64,000 nt of DNA from Spirosoma taeanense (GCF_013127955.1 NZ_CP053435.1:5555001-5619000); one strand, 5' to 3'. Counted from the first letter of the stretch, positions 8,141 through 18,032 are shown. The notes: a model not told the origin generated them from the sequence alone. A program made the numbers and translations.

Positions 8141-11100
8141 CTACTTGCCTACCTTTTGAAGATACTGGTTAGCTTCCTTTTTATAGAATAAGTTGTAATT
8201 AGGATTAACAGAACGAAGCACTTCAACCTGTTTCGCTTTATCCTGCAAGTTGGTGGAATCAAAAAACGACGGTGAACTTCGCTTCATTGACTTAGCAGAT
8301 TCGGCTTCCCGTTTTGGGTCCTCTTCCTGTTGTTTGAGGGCTTTTTCAGATTCAAGCAGGCGTGTCAAAATTTCATTCTGACGATTAATTGTATTCTGGT
8401 TGACACGTTTATTTACTAAGTCAGTTTCAGTCTCATCCATTTTTTCCATAAGATCCTGAACCTGTTTTTCTTGTTGTTTTCCTGTCTCAGTACCTTTTGC
8501 ATTTTCCTGCAATTTCTTGAGTAAACTACGGATCATTGCCTGTTCAGCTGCCATTTGAGAGAGCTCTTCGGATAATCCCCTACCAGACTTCCCCCCTTTC
8601 TGGAGATCCTTCATACGCGCATTCAGTTGTTTCTGCATTTCACCCATACCGTCACCAGGCTTCTTACCTTTCTTACCTTCCTGACCTTTTCCAGGCATGG
8701 ACATAGCATTCATTTGCTGCTGCATATTTTTCAGAACGTCGCTAAGCATAAGCGCCAGATTGTTAATAGATGTCATAGCGAACTGTTGCTTAGAGGCCGC
8801 CATACTTAAACGACGATCGCGAAGTTGCTGCACACTTTCATCCATATAAAATTTCATGTTCGTTAACTCACGAGTAACGAAAGACTGAATCTGAACGACG
8901 CGGCTAGCCAACGCATTCAGGCTATCTTCAATGATTTTTGCATCATCCTGTAACTTTAGTTGCTCCTGAGATAACTTCGTAACACGTGGGTCCTGAAGGC
9001 TCATTCCACGGAAATCCTTCATAACTCGCTCCTCACTGAACGATAATGTGATGAGGTTCTCAAGGATGTTACGAAGATCCTCCATGTTCTCCTGCATTTG
9101 CTGCATTTCCGAAGATTCCATTGACTCCTTCATAGCCTTACTCATCGAACGCATGGATTTTGCCGATTTGTTTTGCGATGAAGCCGCCTTTTTACCCTGG
9201 TTCTGCTTCATTTGTTTCATGGCTTCATCCATCTGCTTCTCAATCTCCTGCTGTTCATTTTCGGACGCATCAGGTTTATTCAAATCATCCTTTTCGGCCT
9301 GTTCTTCAATTTGTTTGAGTTGCTCCTGTGTGTTCTTAAAATCTTCCTGAGACTTCTCTTGCTGCTTTTGCTGATCTTCTGTCGTCTCATTCTGTTTGGC
9401 ACTTTCTTCAGCCTGCTTTTCTAGGTTTTCGGCCTGTTTCTCTAGATTTTCGGCTATATTATTAACCTTCTGCTCCAGCTGCATTTGCTTGAAAAGCTTT
9501 AAAGCACGGTCAAGGTCCCGTTCCATATTCCGTTCTTTGCGGCTTAAACGGTCCAGTAGTTCAGAGGCTTTTTCGTCCTGTTTACGTTCCAGGAGCTGCT
9601 TAAGCTGTTCATACAATTGCTTCGATTCAGGGTCCAGCAGTTCGTTGAACAGCTTTTGTAACTGTTCCATTTTATCCTGCATAGCCTGGTTTTTCTGAGC
9701 AAATCGTTGCTGAGTATCGTTCGTTTTCTGAAACTGCTCCTGAAGCTTCTGAACCTCACGCAACAGTTCTTCGCGTTTTTGAAGTACGTCCTGAAGCTGC
9801 TTTTTATCCTGAAAATCGGAAGACTTTTTAGTACGAAGACGGTCTTCCATCTGATTAAGTTCTTTCTTGATTGCCTGGGTTTTACTGAGTGCATTATTAA
9901 TGTCATTCTCAGTTTTTTCGGCCGATTGATCTACCTGCTTCTGAATTTCAGCATTAGAAGGAATGACGAAATTCAACTGATTAGACCGGCTGGACTTCGG
10001 ACCAGTAACGCCATCGTTATCCCATACCTGCACAAAATATTCCAGACGATCCTCCTGCCCTAGTTTCAGACTGTCCAAAGACCAGTTAAAAACAAAGTTT
10101 TGTGAGGTTGTTGATCGGTTAACCAGGATGTCCTTTGTGTATAAAGGGGAAGCTTTACCATTCCGATTTATTTTATAATTCAGCCGTAGTTTCGAAAAAC
10201 CGTAGTCATCGGATATCAATCCAGACAAAGCAATGTAATTATACGTAACGGTGTCCTGAATCCGGTCAACAGAGATTTGGGGAAACCGGTCTGGAATAAC
10301 CTGAACATTGTATTGAATTGTTGATGGTGTATTAACCTGATTATTACGAAGTGACACCGTATAAGTTGCATTCTGCATCAGGCGTCGGTTTACAGCAAAC
10401 GTATTATTGTCAATCAGTCGGGCCGGTAATGGCTTGGAATCCGTATTAAACCGGAGAGATAAGGAATCTGTATGGTCAGCCGCAAACTCCCAGTTTACAA
10501 CCGTCCCCTGAGGCACCAGTAAATTTCCAACGTTTGAAAGCTGCTCAGTTGGCTTATTCAGGTAAACCGGATAATCGAGACGCACGTTAAAAGATAGAAC
10601 TGCCGGACGATCAATTAAGGCAACCTTATAGGTAGGTGAATTGAAGCCAGCCGCTTCCAGATGAAAATCCAGATCCCGCTGCAGGTTGTCGAATGTATAG
10701 AAATACTTAGTGCCTGACTGCTCAAGTCTGAACCGTGTTCCATTTGTAACGACATATACCGCCTGCGGCAGCACATCGCCGTTTAATCGTACCGATAGAG
10801 GGAAATCTTCATTCCGGAACGCCTTTAGCGATTTGTTCTGAACAACGAACTGAAAGGGTGCTTCTTCAACAAACTCTTGATTATAATTAACAAGACGTGT
10901 CGATGACTTGGTAAAAAACGCCGGATTGATGATTAAAATTGCCAGGATCAACGCCAACGGGGGAATGGCATATTTTAAAAACTGACGATTACGGCTAATC
11001 TGAATAGCACTGGCAAACCGATTGATCAATAACTGCTGAGACCGCTGATCCAGACTGGCCTGAAGCAAATCACTCTGAGCTGCACTGATTCGCTGAAGCT

Positions 11101-11446
11101 GCAGTGTGTTGAGTAGCTTATCCCCCACTTCCGGAAAATACATCCCTATCTGACGGGCAGCCTCATCGTTGGTTAAGGGTTTATTTAGCCCATACAAGCT
11201 CATTAACGGACGAAGGATGAATAAGTATAGACCGGTTGCAATCGTGAGCAGAAAGCCAAAAAATAAGGCTCCCCGGCCAACCGAATTGAAGCGACCAACA
11301 AATTCAGCTGTGTTAATCAGAAGATAGCCACTGCCCAATAAGGCGACAAAAAAGAGAGTGCCTTTTACCAGCTGGTTTTGAAAATACCGTTTTTTATACT
11401 CGTCAATGCGCTGCAGCAGCGTTGTATAAGCGTTTGAGGACTGCAT
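8141..11446 (-). CDS. DUF4175-type membrane protein with very long coiled coil
   Basis: An 1101-residue protein. Two membrane helices lie at about 26-45 and 54-77 and a third at about 158-178 (AIPPLALILAILIINPAFF), followed by an extracytoplasmic beta-rich region to about 495. From about 500 to 1000 it is almost continuous charged, Gln/Glu/Lys-rich coiled coil with Met-rich patches near 720-950. This is the architecture of the DUF4175 family widespread in Bacteroidota, whose function is not established. A 114-residue conserved protein is encoded 19 nt upstream on the same strand and probably co-transcribed. A role in envelope organisation would be inference only. Confidence 0.75.
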   Translation of the reverse strand: MQSSNAYTTLLQRIDEYKKRYFQNQLVKGTLFFVALLGSGYLLINTAEFVGRFNSVGRGALFFGFLLTIATGLYLFILRPLMSLYGLNKPLTNDEAARQIGMYFPEVGDKLLNTLQLQRISAAQSDLLQASLDQRSQQLLINRFASAIQISRNRQFLKYAIPPLALILAILIINPAFFTKSSTRLVNYNQEFVEEAPFQFVVQNKSLKAFRNEDFPLSVRLNGDVLPQAVYVVTNGTRFRLEQSGTKYFYTFDNLQRDLDFHLEAAGFNSPTYKVALIDRPAVLSFNVRLDYPVYLNKPTEQLSNVGNLLVPQGTVVNWEFAADHTDSLSLRFNTDSKPLPARLIDNNTFAVNRRLMQNATYTVSLRNNQVNTPSTIQYNVQVIPDRFPQISVDRIQDTVTYNYIALSGLISDDYGFSKLRLNYKINRNGKASPLYTKDILVNRSTTSQNFVFNWSLDSLKLGQEDRLEYFVQVWDNDGVTGPKSSRSNQLNFVIPSNAEIQKQVDQSAEKTENDINNALSKTQAIKKELNQMEDRLRTKKSSDFQDKKQLQDVLQKREELLREVQKLQEQFQKTNDTQQRFAQKNQAMQDKMEQLQKLFNELLDPESKQLYEQLKQLLERKQDEKASELLDRLSRKERNMERDLDRALKLFKQMQLEQKVNNIAENLEKQAENLEKQAEESAKQNETTEDQQKQQEKSQEDFKNTQEQLKQIEEQAEKDDLNKPDASENEQQEIEKQMDEAMKQMKQNQGKKAASSQNKSAKSMRSMSKAMKESMESSEMQQMQENMEDLRNILENLITLSFSEERVMKDFRGMSLQDPRVTKLSQEQLKLQDDAKIIEDSLNALASRVVQIQSFVTRELTNMKFYMDESVQQLRDRRLSMAASKQQFAMTSINNLALMLSDVLKNMQQQMNAMSMPGKGQEGKKGKKPGDGMGEMQKQLNARMKDLQKGGKSGRGLSEELSQMAAEQAMIRSLLKKLQENAKGTETGKQQEKQVQDLMEKMDETETDLVNKRVNQNTINRQNEILTRLLESEKALKQQEEDPKREAESAKSMKRSSPSFFDSTNLQDKAKQVEVLRSVNPNYNLFYKKEANQYLQKVGK

Positions 11447-11465
11447 AAGAATTCAGATTGAGCGG

Positions 11466-11810
11466 TTAAACCAGCAATGACTGAAAATACTGAATTACGT
11501 GTTCCTTTAAAAAATTCTCTTGTTTTAGCAAATCGCCAGGGGGTATTGGTTTTTCCAGCAACCATTTGGGCCAGCCATCTTTGTCATAACCATCAAACGT
11601 ATAGTAACCCGACTGACTCAACACCCGACAGACGGCAATGTGCATTAAATCCTGTTTAGCTTCTTTTGAAAACCGCTTCGGTCCCTTCCCTAATTCCTGC
11701 ACGCCAATTAAAAATAGAACGGCATTCAGATCAGCAGGCCGCTTACCAACCAACGACTGAAGTTGGCCCAGTAAGTCCTCCCAGCGTTCATCTATAGTTT
11801 TTTGATCCAT
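11466..11810 (-). CDS. Conserved hypothetical protein paired with DUF4175 protein
   Basis: A 114-residue soluble, mostly helical protein starting MDQKTIDERWEDLLGQL. A distinctive centre reads LFLIGVQELGKG and GYYTFDGYDKDGWPKW. No signal peptide, membrane segment or catalytic motif is recognised. It is the first gene of a two-gene minus-strand unit with the DUF4175 gene and is divergent from comF across 69 bp. I recall similar small proteins beside such genes in Cytophagales but cannot name a family with certainty. Confidence 0.65.
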   Translation of the reverse strand: MDQKTIDERWEDLLGQLQSLVGKRPADLNAVLFLIGVQELGKGPKRFSKEAKQDLMHIAVCRVLSQSGYYTFDGYDKDGWPKWLLEKPIPPGDLLKQENFLKEHVIQYFQSLLV

Positions 11811-11879
11811 GTAAGCACAAACTTTATTCTTCTCCCTAAATTACGAACCTTTCCACTAGCTAACTAACGAACACCCACC

Positions 11880-12590
11880 ATGTTTCGGTTTATTCATAGA
11901 CTCTTAAGCGACTTTGTTAATCTGATTTTTCCGAAGCTTTGTCTGGGCTGTGATCGATTGATTGGCGTGAACGAACGTGTATTATGCTCCCAATGCCGAC
12001 TGAGCCTACCCGAGACTGGCCAGCATCGTCTTGCAACTACCAGTTATGTGGCTAATCAATTTGCTGGCAAAGTCCCAATCCAATTTGCAACTTCCTATCT
12101 CTACTTTAAAAAGGGCGGGGTCGTACAAAAACTAATTCATCAGATAAAGTATAAAGGGCAAAAAGAAGCCGCCAAAGAAATAGCCAGCTGGTATGGGTAT
12201 CAATTGAAAGCTGAAAGTGAAATGGCTAAACAAATAGACGTATTAATCGGCGTTCCGTTGCATAAAAGCCGACTTAGCCAGCGGGGATATAACCAGGCTG
12301 ACTGGATCGCCGAAGGACTGGCTGAGTCGCTTGGCGTACCGGCACAAGCCGATATTCTGATCCGTGAACGGTTTAACGCGTCGCAGACGCGTAAGAATCG
12401 GCTGGAACGCTGGGAAAATGTAAAGACGGTATTTGCCGTACAGAACCCTGCAACTGTAAAAGGGAAAAACGTCGCTGTTGTTGATGACGTGTTAACCACG
12501 GGCGCAACCATTGAAGCCTGCGCCATTGAACTGCTTAAAGCAGGCTGTAAATCGGTAGGTGTTATAACAATAGCGGCCACCCATCGCTGA
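11880..12590 (+). CDS. comF: ComF family phosphoribosyltransferase-like protein
   Basis: A 236-residue protein related to the competence protein ComFC, cytoplasmic and linked to DNA uptake and recombination. The N-terminus carries a zinc-finger-like Cys set (FPKLCLGCDRL then VLCSQCRLSLP, residues about 20-45). The C-terminal phosphoribosyltransferase fold has the PRPP loop VAVVDDVLTTGATIEAC (about 200-216). The SRLSQRGYNQADWIAEGLA segment is the usual ComF signature. Its last codons form one arm of a perfect inverted repeat shared with the region before convergent gldJ. Confidence 0.9.
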   Translation: MFRFIHRLLSDFVNLIFPKLCLGCDRLIGVNERVLCSQCRLSLPETGQHRLATTSYVANQFAGKVPIQFATSYLYFKKGGVVQKLIHQIKYKGQKEAAKEIASWYGYQLKAESEMAKQIDVLIGVPLHKSRLSQRGYNQADWIAEGLAESLGVPAQADILIRERFNASQTRKNRLERWENVKTVFAVQNPATVKGKNVAVVDDVLTTGATIEACAIELLKAGCKSVGVITIAATHR

Positions 12591-12600
12591 GTGGCCGCTA
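12571..12600. terminator. Hairpin overlapping the comF stop codon
   Basis: A perfect 10-bp GC-rich inverted repeat (12571-12580 and 12591-12600) with a 10-nt loop straddles the comF TGA at 12588-12590, between convergent comF and gldJ. There is no long T tract, so termination strength is uncertain. Confidence 0.5.
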
Positions 12601-12623
12601 AGGACTTATATTCGGTCGCGCTA

Positions 12624-13883
12624 TTACTTGTTCCGGCCTACGCCAATCATGGCGCAACGGAAGCCCAGCATAGCCGTAGCGGAATCCTGATCGAGGAAGC
12701 GACGCGTACCCGGCGAGAGCCAGTACGCTACGTCATTCCAGGAGCCGCCTTTGTAAACCCGCAGCTTATCGTCAATCAGCGACTGCTTGTTCTTTGTGTC
12801 GTAATTTTTCGCATCATCCAGATAGCCGTTCCGACGGATTGGGTTCAGGTCGTTAACGTCCTGATACGATAGCGGGCGATATACGTCATATACCCACTCG
12901 TTTACGTTACCAGCCATGTTGTAGAGACCAAAGTCGTTGGCGGGATAGGCGTAAATCTCAGCAGTAATGATAGCACCGTCGTTTGAGCGACCAGCGATAC
13001 CAGCGTAGTCACCGCGACCCCGCTTGAAGTTAGCCAGCATCTGACCTTGCTTCCGTCCTTTTTTCGGATTACGTACCGACGAACCATCCCAGGGATAAAT
13101 CCGCTGGTTAATCTGGTTTTCGTCCATATACTGCGTGCCGATAAGAGCCTTTGCTGCGTATTCCCACTCAGCCTCCGTTGGGAGCCGGTAATCGGGCAGG
13201 ATCATACCACTTTCCAGGCTTGGCTTGGTTGACGCGGTCGCCGTACTTGTTTCAGCCAGAGCAGGATCTTCGGTTTTCTTCGACTTCCGCTTCAGGGAGA
13301 ACCCCCCTTTTTTCTTTTCGCCACCACCTTTCGCCAGTTCATTATTTACAGCAGCCGAGCGCCAGGCTGCATAATCGCTAGCCTGCACCCAGGATACGCC
13401 AACAACAGGATAGTAACGGAAAGCAGGGTAACGAAGGTACTGCGTAACGTATGAATCGTTGAAAGACAAGGGGTTAGCCCATACAGTCGTGTCAGGCAGA
13501 GCCGCTTTAACAACTTCTTCAGACGAATCCCGCGTAATCGCACTCAGGTACTCAAGGTAGTGAACGTTCGCGATCTCAGTTTCATCCATGTAAAAGGATT
13601 GAATCGATACCGTCCGTTCGCGGTTATCGCGGGTGTTCATTACGTCTTCTTCAAGCGCACCCATCGTGAACCGGCCCCCTTCAATAAAGACGAGGTTCGG
13701 TCCGGCTTTCTGACCCGCAAATTTCTTTACCTGGAAGCCTTCTTTCTGGTTGTAAGCAATCCCCGTTGCCGTACTCTTCTTGCCTGGCTGCACGCTGGTC
13801 GGATGCTTAGGCTTACAAGACGCCAGGGCCGCCGTTGCCAGCAGCACATAAGCCGCTCGTTGCAGGTGATACTTCTGAATCAT
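12624..13883 (-). CDS. gldJ: Gliding motility lipoprotein GldJ-like (SUMF1/formylglycine-generating-enzyme fold)
   Basis: A 419-residue lipoprotein with lipobox ALASC (Cys23). The SUMF1/FGE-like domain runs from LVFIEGGRFTMG (about 64) through SFYMDETEIANVHYLEYL, VVGVSWVQASDYAAWRS, YRLPTEAEWEYAA and YNMAGNVNEWV to RVYKGGSWNDVAYWLSPGTRRFL. The order and the phrases YPVVGVSW and KALPDT match GldJ of the Bacteroidota gliding/type IX secretion machinery rather than a true sulfatase-activating enzyme. It is shorter than the Flavobacterium protein (roughly 560). A Lys-rich, low-complexity insert lies near 180-215. mfd lies directly upstream on the same strand with a 40-nt gap. GldK is a related alternative, less likely from the wording of the motifs. 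Confidence 0.75.
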   Translation of the reverse strand: MIQKYHLQRAAYVLLATAALASCKPKHPTSVQPGKKSTATGIAYNQKEGFQVKKFAGQKAGPNLVFIEGGRFTMGALEEDVMNTRDNRERTVSIQSFYMDETEIANVHYLEYLSAITRDSSEEVVKAALPDTTVWANPLSFNDSYVTQYLRYPAFRYYPVVGVSWVQASDYAAWRSAAVNNELAKGGGEKKKGGFSLKRKSKKTEDPALAETSTATASTKPSLESGMILPDYRLPTEAEWEYAAKALIGTQYMDENQINQRIYPWDGSSVRNPKKGRKQGQMLANFKRGRGDYAGIAGRSNDGAIITAEIYAYPANDFGLYNMAGNVNEWVYDVYRPLSYQDVNDLNPIRRNGYLDDAKNYDTKNKQSLIDDKLRVYKGGSWNDVAYWLSPGTRRFLDQDSATAMLGFRCAMIGVGRNK

Positions 13884-13923
13884 TGCTTTATTTTGTGTAA
13901 ATACGTAGGTGCAAAATTCGCTG

Positions 13924-16900
13924 TTAATTTGTCATCGCGCCCATGATTTCATCCAGTTGCTCGACTGAAAATACGTCGGAATGAGTAAAGATTGGGCGTC
14001 CTTTTGACTCTTTCAACGAGCATTTGGCCGGATTTCGCTTAATGTAGTCAATTACCTTGCCAAACTGATCGGACTTGAAGAAGTCATCATTCCCGTTAGA
14101 AACGAAGTAGCCCTTCAGGATATTATTCTTAAGCGTCAGTTTTTCAAGGTATAAACGCTCTGCTTTCCAGCGCACGTTGACCATTTTGATCAGGTTTTCA
14201 ACCTCTTCCGGCATCGGTCCAAAGCGATCGAGCATCTCCTGTCGAAACGCCTGTAGTTCTTCGTTGTTCTGAATATTGTCTAAGCGGGTGTATAGCGCCA
14301 GCCGTTCGGAGATGTTCGATACGTAACGTTCCGGAATAACAACCTGCAAATCAGTTTCAATGACCGTATCCGGCAAAGATACCTTCAACTCGCCGGGTTT
14401 GGTTTCAAACAGGTCTTTAAATTCGTTTTCACGTAATTCCTGAACGGCTTCGTCCAGAATCTTGTGGTACATCTCAAAGCCGAGATCATTCACGAAACCA
14501 CTTTGCTCAGCACCAAGTAGGTTACCCGCCCCCCGGATGTCGAGGTCGCGCATGGCAATCTTGAATCCCTCCCCCAGATCTGAGAAATCTTCGAGGGTCT
14601 GTAGCCGCTTGCGGGCATCGGCGGTTAGCACCGAAGGCGGGGGCGTTATCAGATAGCAGAATGCCTTCCGGTTCGACCGGCCAACCCGTCCCCGCATCTG
14701 GTGGAGGTCTGACAAGCCGAAATGATGCGCATTGTTGATGATGATTGTGTTGGCGTTGGGTATATCCAGACCCGATTCAATGATGTTGGTCGATACCAGA
14801 ACATCATAATCGCCCTCAATGAATCGGGTCATCATACGTTCCAGTTTATCACCTTCCATCTGTCCATGCGCTACGCCAATACGGGCTTCGGGTACCAGCC
14901 GCATGATGAGGTTACCGATTGACTCAATGTCGTTGACGCGGTTGTGGACAAAGAAAACCTGTCCCCCACGCCGGATCTCGTAACTAATGGCATCCCGAAT
15001 GGTCGCTTCGTTGAACGCGTGAACCTCGGTCGTAACCGGCTGACGGTTGGGTGGTGGCGTAGCGATAACCGACAAATCGCGGGCACCCATGAGCGAAAAA
15101 TGGAGCGTTCGTGGAATTGGCGTAGCCGTTAGTGTCAGCACATCCACCTCAACGCGCATCTCTTTCAGGCGATCTTTGGTTTTTACGCCAAACTTCTGCT
15201 CTTCGTCGATAATGAGAAGGCCCAGGTCCTTGAATTTGATGTCTTTATTAACTATCCGGTGGGTACCGATCAGAATGCCAATTTCACCGGACGTAACACC
15301 TTTCAGAATTTCCTTGATCTGCGTAGGCGTTCGAAACCGGTTAATGTATTCAATCTTAACCGGAAAGTCGGCCATGCGATCCGTAAAGGTCTTATAATGC
15401 TGCATGGCCAGGATAGTCGTCGGTACGAGTACGGCGACCTGTTTGTTATCCGTAACGGCCTTAAATGCAGCCCGGATGGCAATTTCGGTTTTGCCGAAGC
15501 CCACATCACCACACACAAGCCGGTCCATAGGGTGTGGCTGCTCCATGTCATCCTTGACATCGTTGGTCGCTTTAGCCTGGTCCGGCGTGTCTTCATACAG
15601 GAACGAAGATTCAAGTTCGGCCTGTAGAAAGCTGTCGCGGCTGTACGCATAGCCCGGCGCTGTCCGGCGTTTGGCATACAGCGCAATCAATTCGCGGGCA
15701 ATGTCCTTGACCTGCTTCCTGATTTTAGACTTCTTCTGCTCCCATTCCTGCGAGCCGAGCTTGCTCATGGTCGGAGGACCGCCTTCCCGGCCGCTGTACT
15801 TGGCGATCTTGTGCAAACTGTGGATACTGACCAGCAGGATGTCGTTATCGCGGTAGATCAAGCGTATGGCCTCCTGTTCGCGGCCAGCGTTGTCGACCTT
15901 CTCTAATCCCGCAAAGCGCCCGATGCCGTGATCAACATGCGTAACATAATCGCCGGGCTGCAGCGTTTTCAGCTCACGTAATGTCAGGGCTTTTGACTTC
16001 GAGAATTTATCCTGGACGCGGTATTTGTAATACCGGTCAAAAATCTGGTGATCCGTGAAGCAGGCAATTTTAAGCGCGTCGTCAATGTAGCCTTCGCGCA
16101 ACCCAATGTTCATGGGCTGAAACTTGACGAACGGATCAAGCTCCTCAAAAATCGTTCGTAACCGGTCGAGCTGCTTGAATGATTCAGCTGCAATGATGTT
16201 GGTGTAGCCCTTGGCCTGGTTGTCGCCGAGTGTATCAACTAAGCGCTTAAAATCCTTATTAAAAGACGGCTGCGGCTTTGAATTATATTGCTGACGACCT
16301 TCGGTTTTAAAGTAAAATTTACGGCCAAACTCTACAGTCCGGAAGCCTTTCAGCTCGTTCAGAAAGGCTCGGCGCGTTTCAAACAGCTCGGCGGGGTCCG
16401 ATATTACCTGAATACCGCCACTCCCGGCCAATACCGACGCAAAACTCTGCTCTGCTTTCTCGTATGATTTCTCGATGATATCGAGCGTAAACTCAACATC
16501 TTTCACCCAAATCGTGGTTGCTTCCGGCAGGAAATCCAGAAATGGCTCGCGGGTTTCTTCGATAAGCTTAGTCTGGATGTTTGGGATAATGTTGATAAAA
16601 TCAACCGGTTCGGTAGAAAGCTGCGTCTCCGGATTGAATTGACGGATGCTTTCTACTTCGTCGCCAAACAAATCAATCCGGAAGGGAAACTCGCTGGCAA
16701 ACGAAAAAACATCAATGATTCCACCTCGTACGGAGAACTGGCCTGCTTCGTAGACGAAATCCGTTTTTTCAAATTCGTAGTTCAGGAGCAGTTCGGACAC
16801 GAAATTGGTATCAAGCTTCTCCCCCACCCGAATGGTGAGCGTATTGGCCTGCAACGACCGTTTGTTGATGACCTTTTCCGATAAGGCTTCCGGGTAGGTC

Positions 16901-17277
16901 ACCATCAGCAAACCGTCTTTCGGAGCCGGGTTAAGCTTATTAAGTACTTCGGCCCGCATCAGGACATTGGCGTTCTCAACTTCCTCGTACTGATACGGTT
17001 TCTTGTACGACATTGGAAACAGCAGCACCTCGCGGCCAAGCAGGTTTTGCAGATCGTTGAAGAAGTAAGCGGCTTCGTCGCGATCCGTCAGTACGTAAAG
17101 GTGATTACCTCCAACGGACTTAAATATAGCCGACGCCAGAACTGCATCCAGACTACCCGCCAGGCCCTTGATTTGCAGGCGCTGGGGTTCGCCGGTAGGC
17201 TTACGGCCAAACGGTTCGGCCAGTAATTTTATAAAGCTATCGTCAGCATAAAGGCTGAGCAATTCGTCTGGTTTCAA
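13924..17277 (-). CDS. mfd: Transcription-repair coupling factor
   Basis: An 1117-residue ATP-dependent DNA translocase that removes RNA polymerase stalled at lesions and recruits UvrA. The N-terminal UvrB-homology region lies at about 1-350, and the RNA-polymerase-interacting CarD-like domain at about 440-510 (LQPGDYVTHVDHGIGRFAGLE). The helicase core at about 560-950 has Walker A GDVGFGKTEIAIRAAF, the DEEQ box, LTATPIPRTLHFSLMG and the TRG motif region MRGRVGRSNRKAFCYLI. The C-terminal TRCF domain runs from about 1000. Length and order are normal. The start MKPDELLSLYADDSF fits the family. It probably drives gldJ as well, given the 40-nt spacing. Confidence 0.97.
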   Translation of the reverse strand: MKPDELLSLYADDSFIKLLAEPFGRKPTGEPQRLQIKGLAGSLDAVLASAIFKSVGGNHLYVLTDRDEAAYFFNDLQNLLGREVLLFPMSYKKPYQYEEVENANVLMRAEVLNKLNPAPKDGLLMVTYPEALSEKVINKRSLQANTLTIRVGEKLDTNFVSELLLNYEFEKTDFVYEAGQFSVRGGIIDVFSFASEFPFRIDLFGDEVESIRQFNPETQLSTEPVDFINIIPNIQTKLIEETREPFLDFLPEATTIWVKDVEFTLDIIEKSYEKAEQSFASVLAGSGGIQVISDPAELFETRRAFLNELKGFRTVEFGRKFYFKTEGRQQYNSKPQPSFNKDFKRLVDTLGDNQAKGYTNIIAAESFKQLDRLRTIFEELDPFVKFQPMNIGLREGYIDDALKIACFTDHQIFDRYYKYRVQDKFSKSKALTLRELKTLQPGDYVTHVDHGIGRFAGLEKVDNAGREQEAIRLIYRDNDILLVSIHSLHKIAKYSGREGGPPTMSKLGSQEWEQKKSKIRKQVKDIARELIALYAKRRTAPGYAYSRDSFLQAELESSFLYEDTPDQAKATNDVKDDMEQPHPMDRLVCGDVGFGKTEIAIRAAFKAVTDNKQVAVLVPTTILAMQHYKTFTDRMADFPVKIEYINRFRTPTQIKEILKGVTSGEIGILIGTHRIVNKDIKFKDLGLLIIDEEQKFGVKTKDRLKEMRVEVDVLTLTATPIPRTLHFSLMGARDLSVIATPPPNRQPVTTEVHAFNEATIRDAISYEIRRGGQVFFVHNRVNDIESIGNLIMRLVPEARIGVAHGQMEGDKLERMMTRFIEGDYDVLVSTNIIESGLDIPNANTIIINNAHHFGLSDLHQMRGRVGRSNRKAFCYLITPPPSVLTADARKRLQTLEDFSDLGEGFKIAMRDLDIRGAGNLLGAEQSGFVNDLGFEMYHKILDEAVQELRENEFKDLFETKPGELKVSLPDTVIETDLQVVIPERYVSNISERLALYTRLDNIQNNEELQAFRQEMLDRFGPMPEEVENLIKMVNVRWKAERLYLEKLTLKNNILKGYFVSNGNDDFFKSDQFGKVIDYIKRNPAKCSLKESKGRPIFTHSDVFSVEQLDEIMGAMTN

Positions 17278-17407
17278 GTGTGTTCAGGTTGTGATAGTCA
17301 AACGCGAAAAGCCGCTGGAAGGCTAATTCCGGCGGCACGTTAGGGTAACAGCAGGTTTCGGTAATTTGTTGCAGAACAGCGTGATGGGTTAGCTTAGGTC
17401 GAAAAAA

Positions 17408-17854
17408 TTAATCCAGCTCGGCCATTAGCTTATAGTCAATGCTCTCCTGATCGAGCAGTTTCCGAATACGAGGGCTGTCTTCAAAGACGATAATAATCTC
17501 TTTTCGGTCGGCCTGTTCGTCGTCATCTACCCATTTCCAGTCTTCGGCGGTAGCATCCAGAACATTCAGGACGCTGCTCATCTTAGCTGGATCGCGCTCC
17601 TTGCTAATGAAGTCGGCCGTGTTTGTGATGTACAGAACGATGCGCTCGTCTTCAAGCCAGCCCAGATCATTGAGCGCATCATTCAGGGCTTCAAGTGTAA
17701 ATCCGAAGTCCGGGATTTCGAGCAGGTCGGCAATCGCTTCGTAAAACTGCCGGAGTGTGGTGGTTTGACGTCCGTCAATGTGGGCGATAAAGTCAGCAGA
17801 AAAGTGGCGTTCGAGCTCGCTTTCAGACTGAGAGAGGAGAATGTTTGGATTCAT
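17408..17854 (-). CDS. Barstar-family protein
   Basis: 148 residues from the ATG at 17854; an upstream TTG start (17887) is possible but less likely. Residues about 20-65 (FIAHIDGRQTTTLRQFYEAIADLLEIPDFGFTLEALNDALNDLGWL) follow the barstar pattern: a short beta strand, helix, a loop with the L-N-D-A-L-N-D-L motif, and the second strand VLYITN. Barstar proteins inhibit barnase-type RNases. No barnase or toxin gene lies nearby and no export signal is present. An acidic second half (DWKWVDDDEQADRKE) precedes a final strand and helix. In Bacteroidota such orphan barstar-like proteins are common and of unknown role. Confidence 0.7.
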   Translation of the reverse strand: MNPNILLSQSESELERHFSADFIAHIDGRQTTTLRQFYEAIADLLEIPDFGFTLEALNDALNDLGWLEDERIVLYITNTADFISKERDPAKMSSVLNVLDATAEDWKWVDDDEQADRKEIIIVFEDSPRIRKLLDQESIDYKLMAELD

Positions 17855-18032
17855 GAATTCTGGTGGCGAGTTAGGCGATTTTCTCAAAAATGAAGAAATC
17901 TAACATTTGCTGATTTTCAATGCCTTACTTCTGTATGTAACCAGTTTTATGGTGGTTACTTTAATGTTTTTAGCTAAAATTGCGCTCTAAAGTTCCTAGC
18001 TAAAGGGACGTAAAATTAGACGTAAGGCCGAC

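Noticed and set aside
8627-10063. Several plus-strand open frames rich in Phe, Leu, Ser and Cys over the DUF4175 gene
   Set aside because: They are the complement of the Gln/Glu/Lys-rich coiled coil; no start signal or family match.
12591-12872. A short plus-strand frame following comF
   Set aside because: It is antisense to the conserved C-terminal motifs of the GldJ-like protein.
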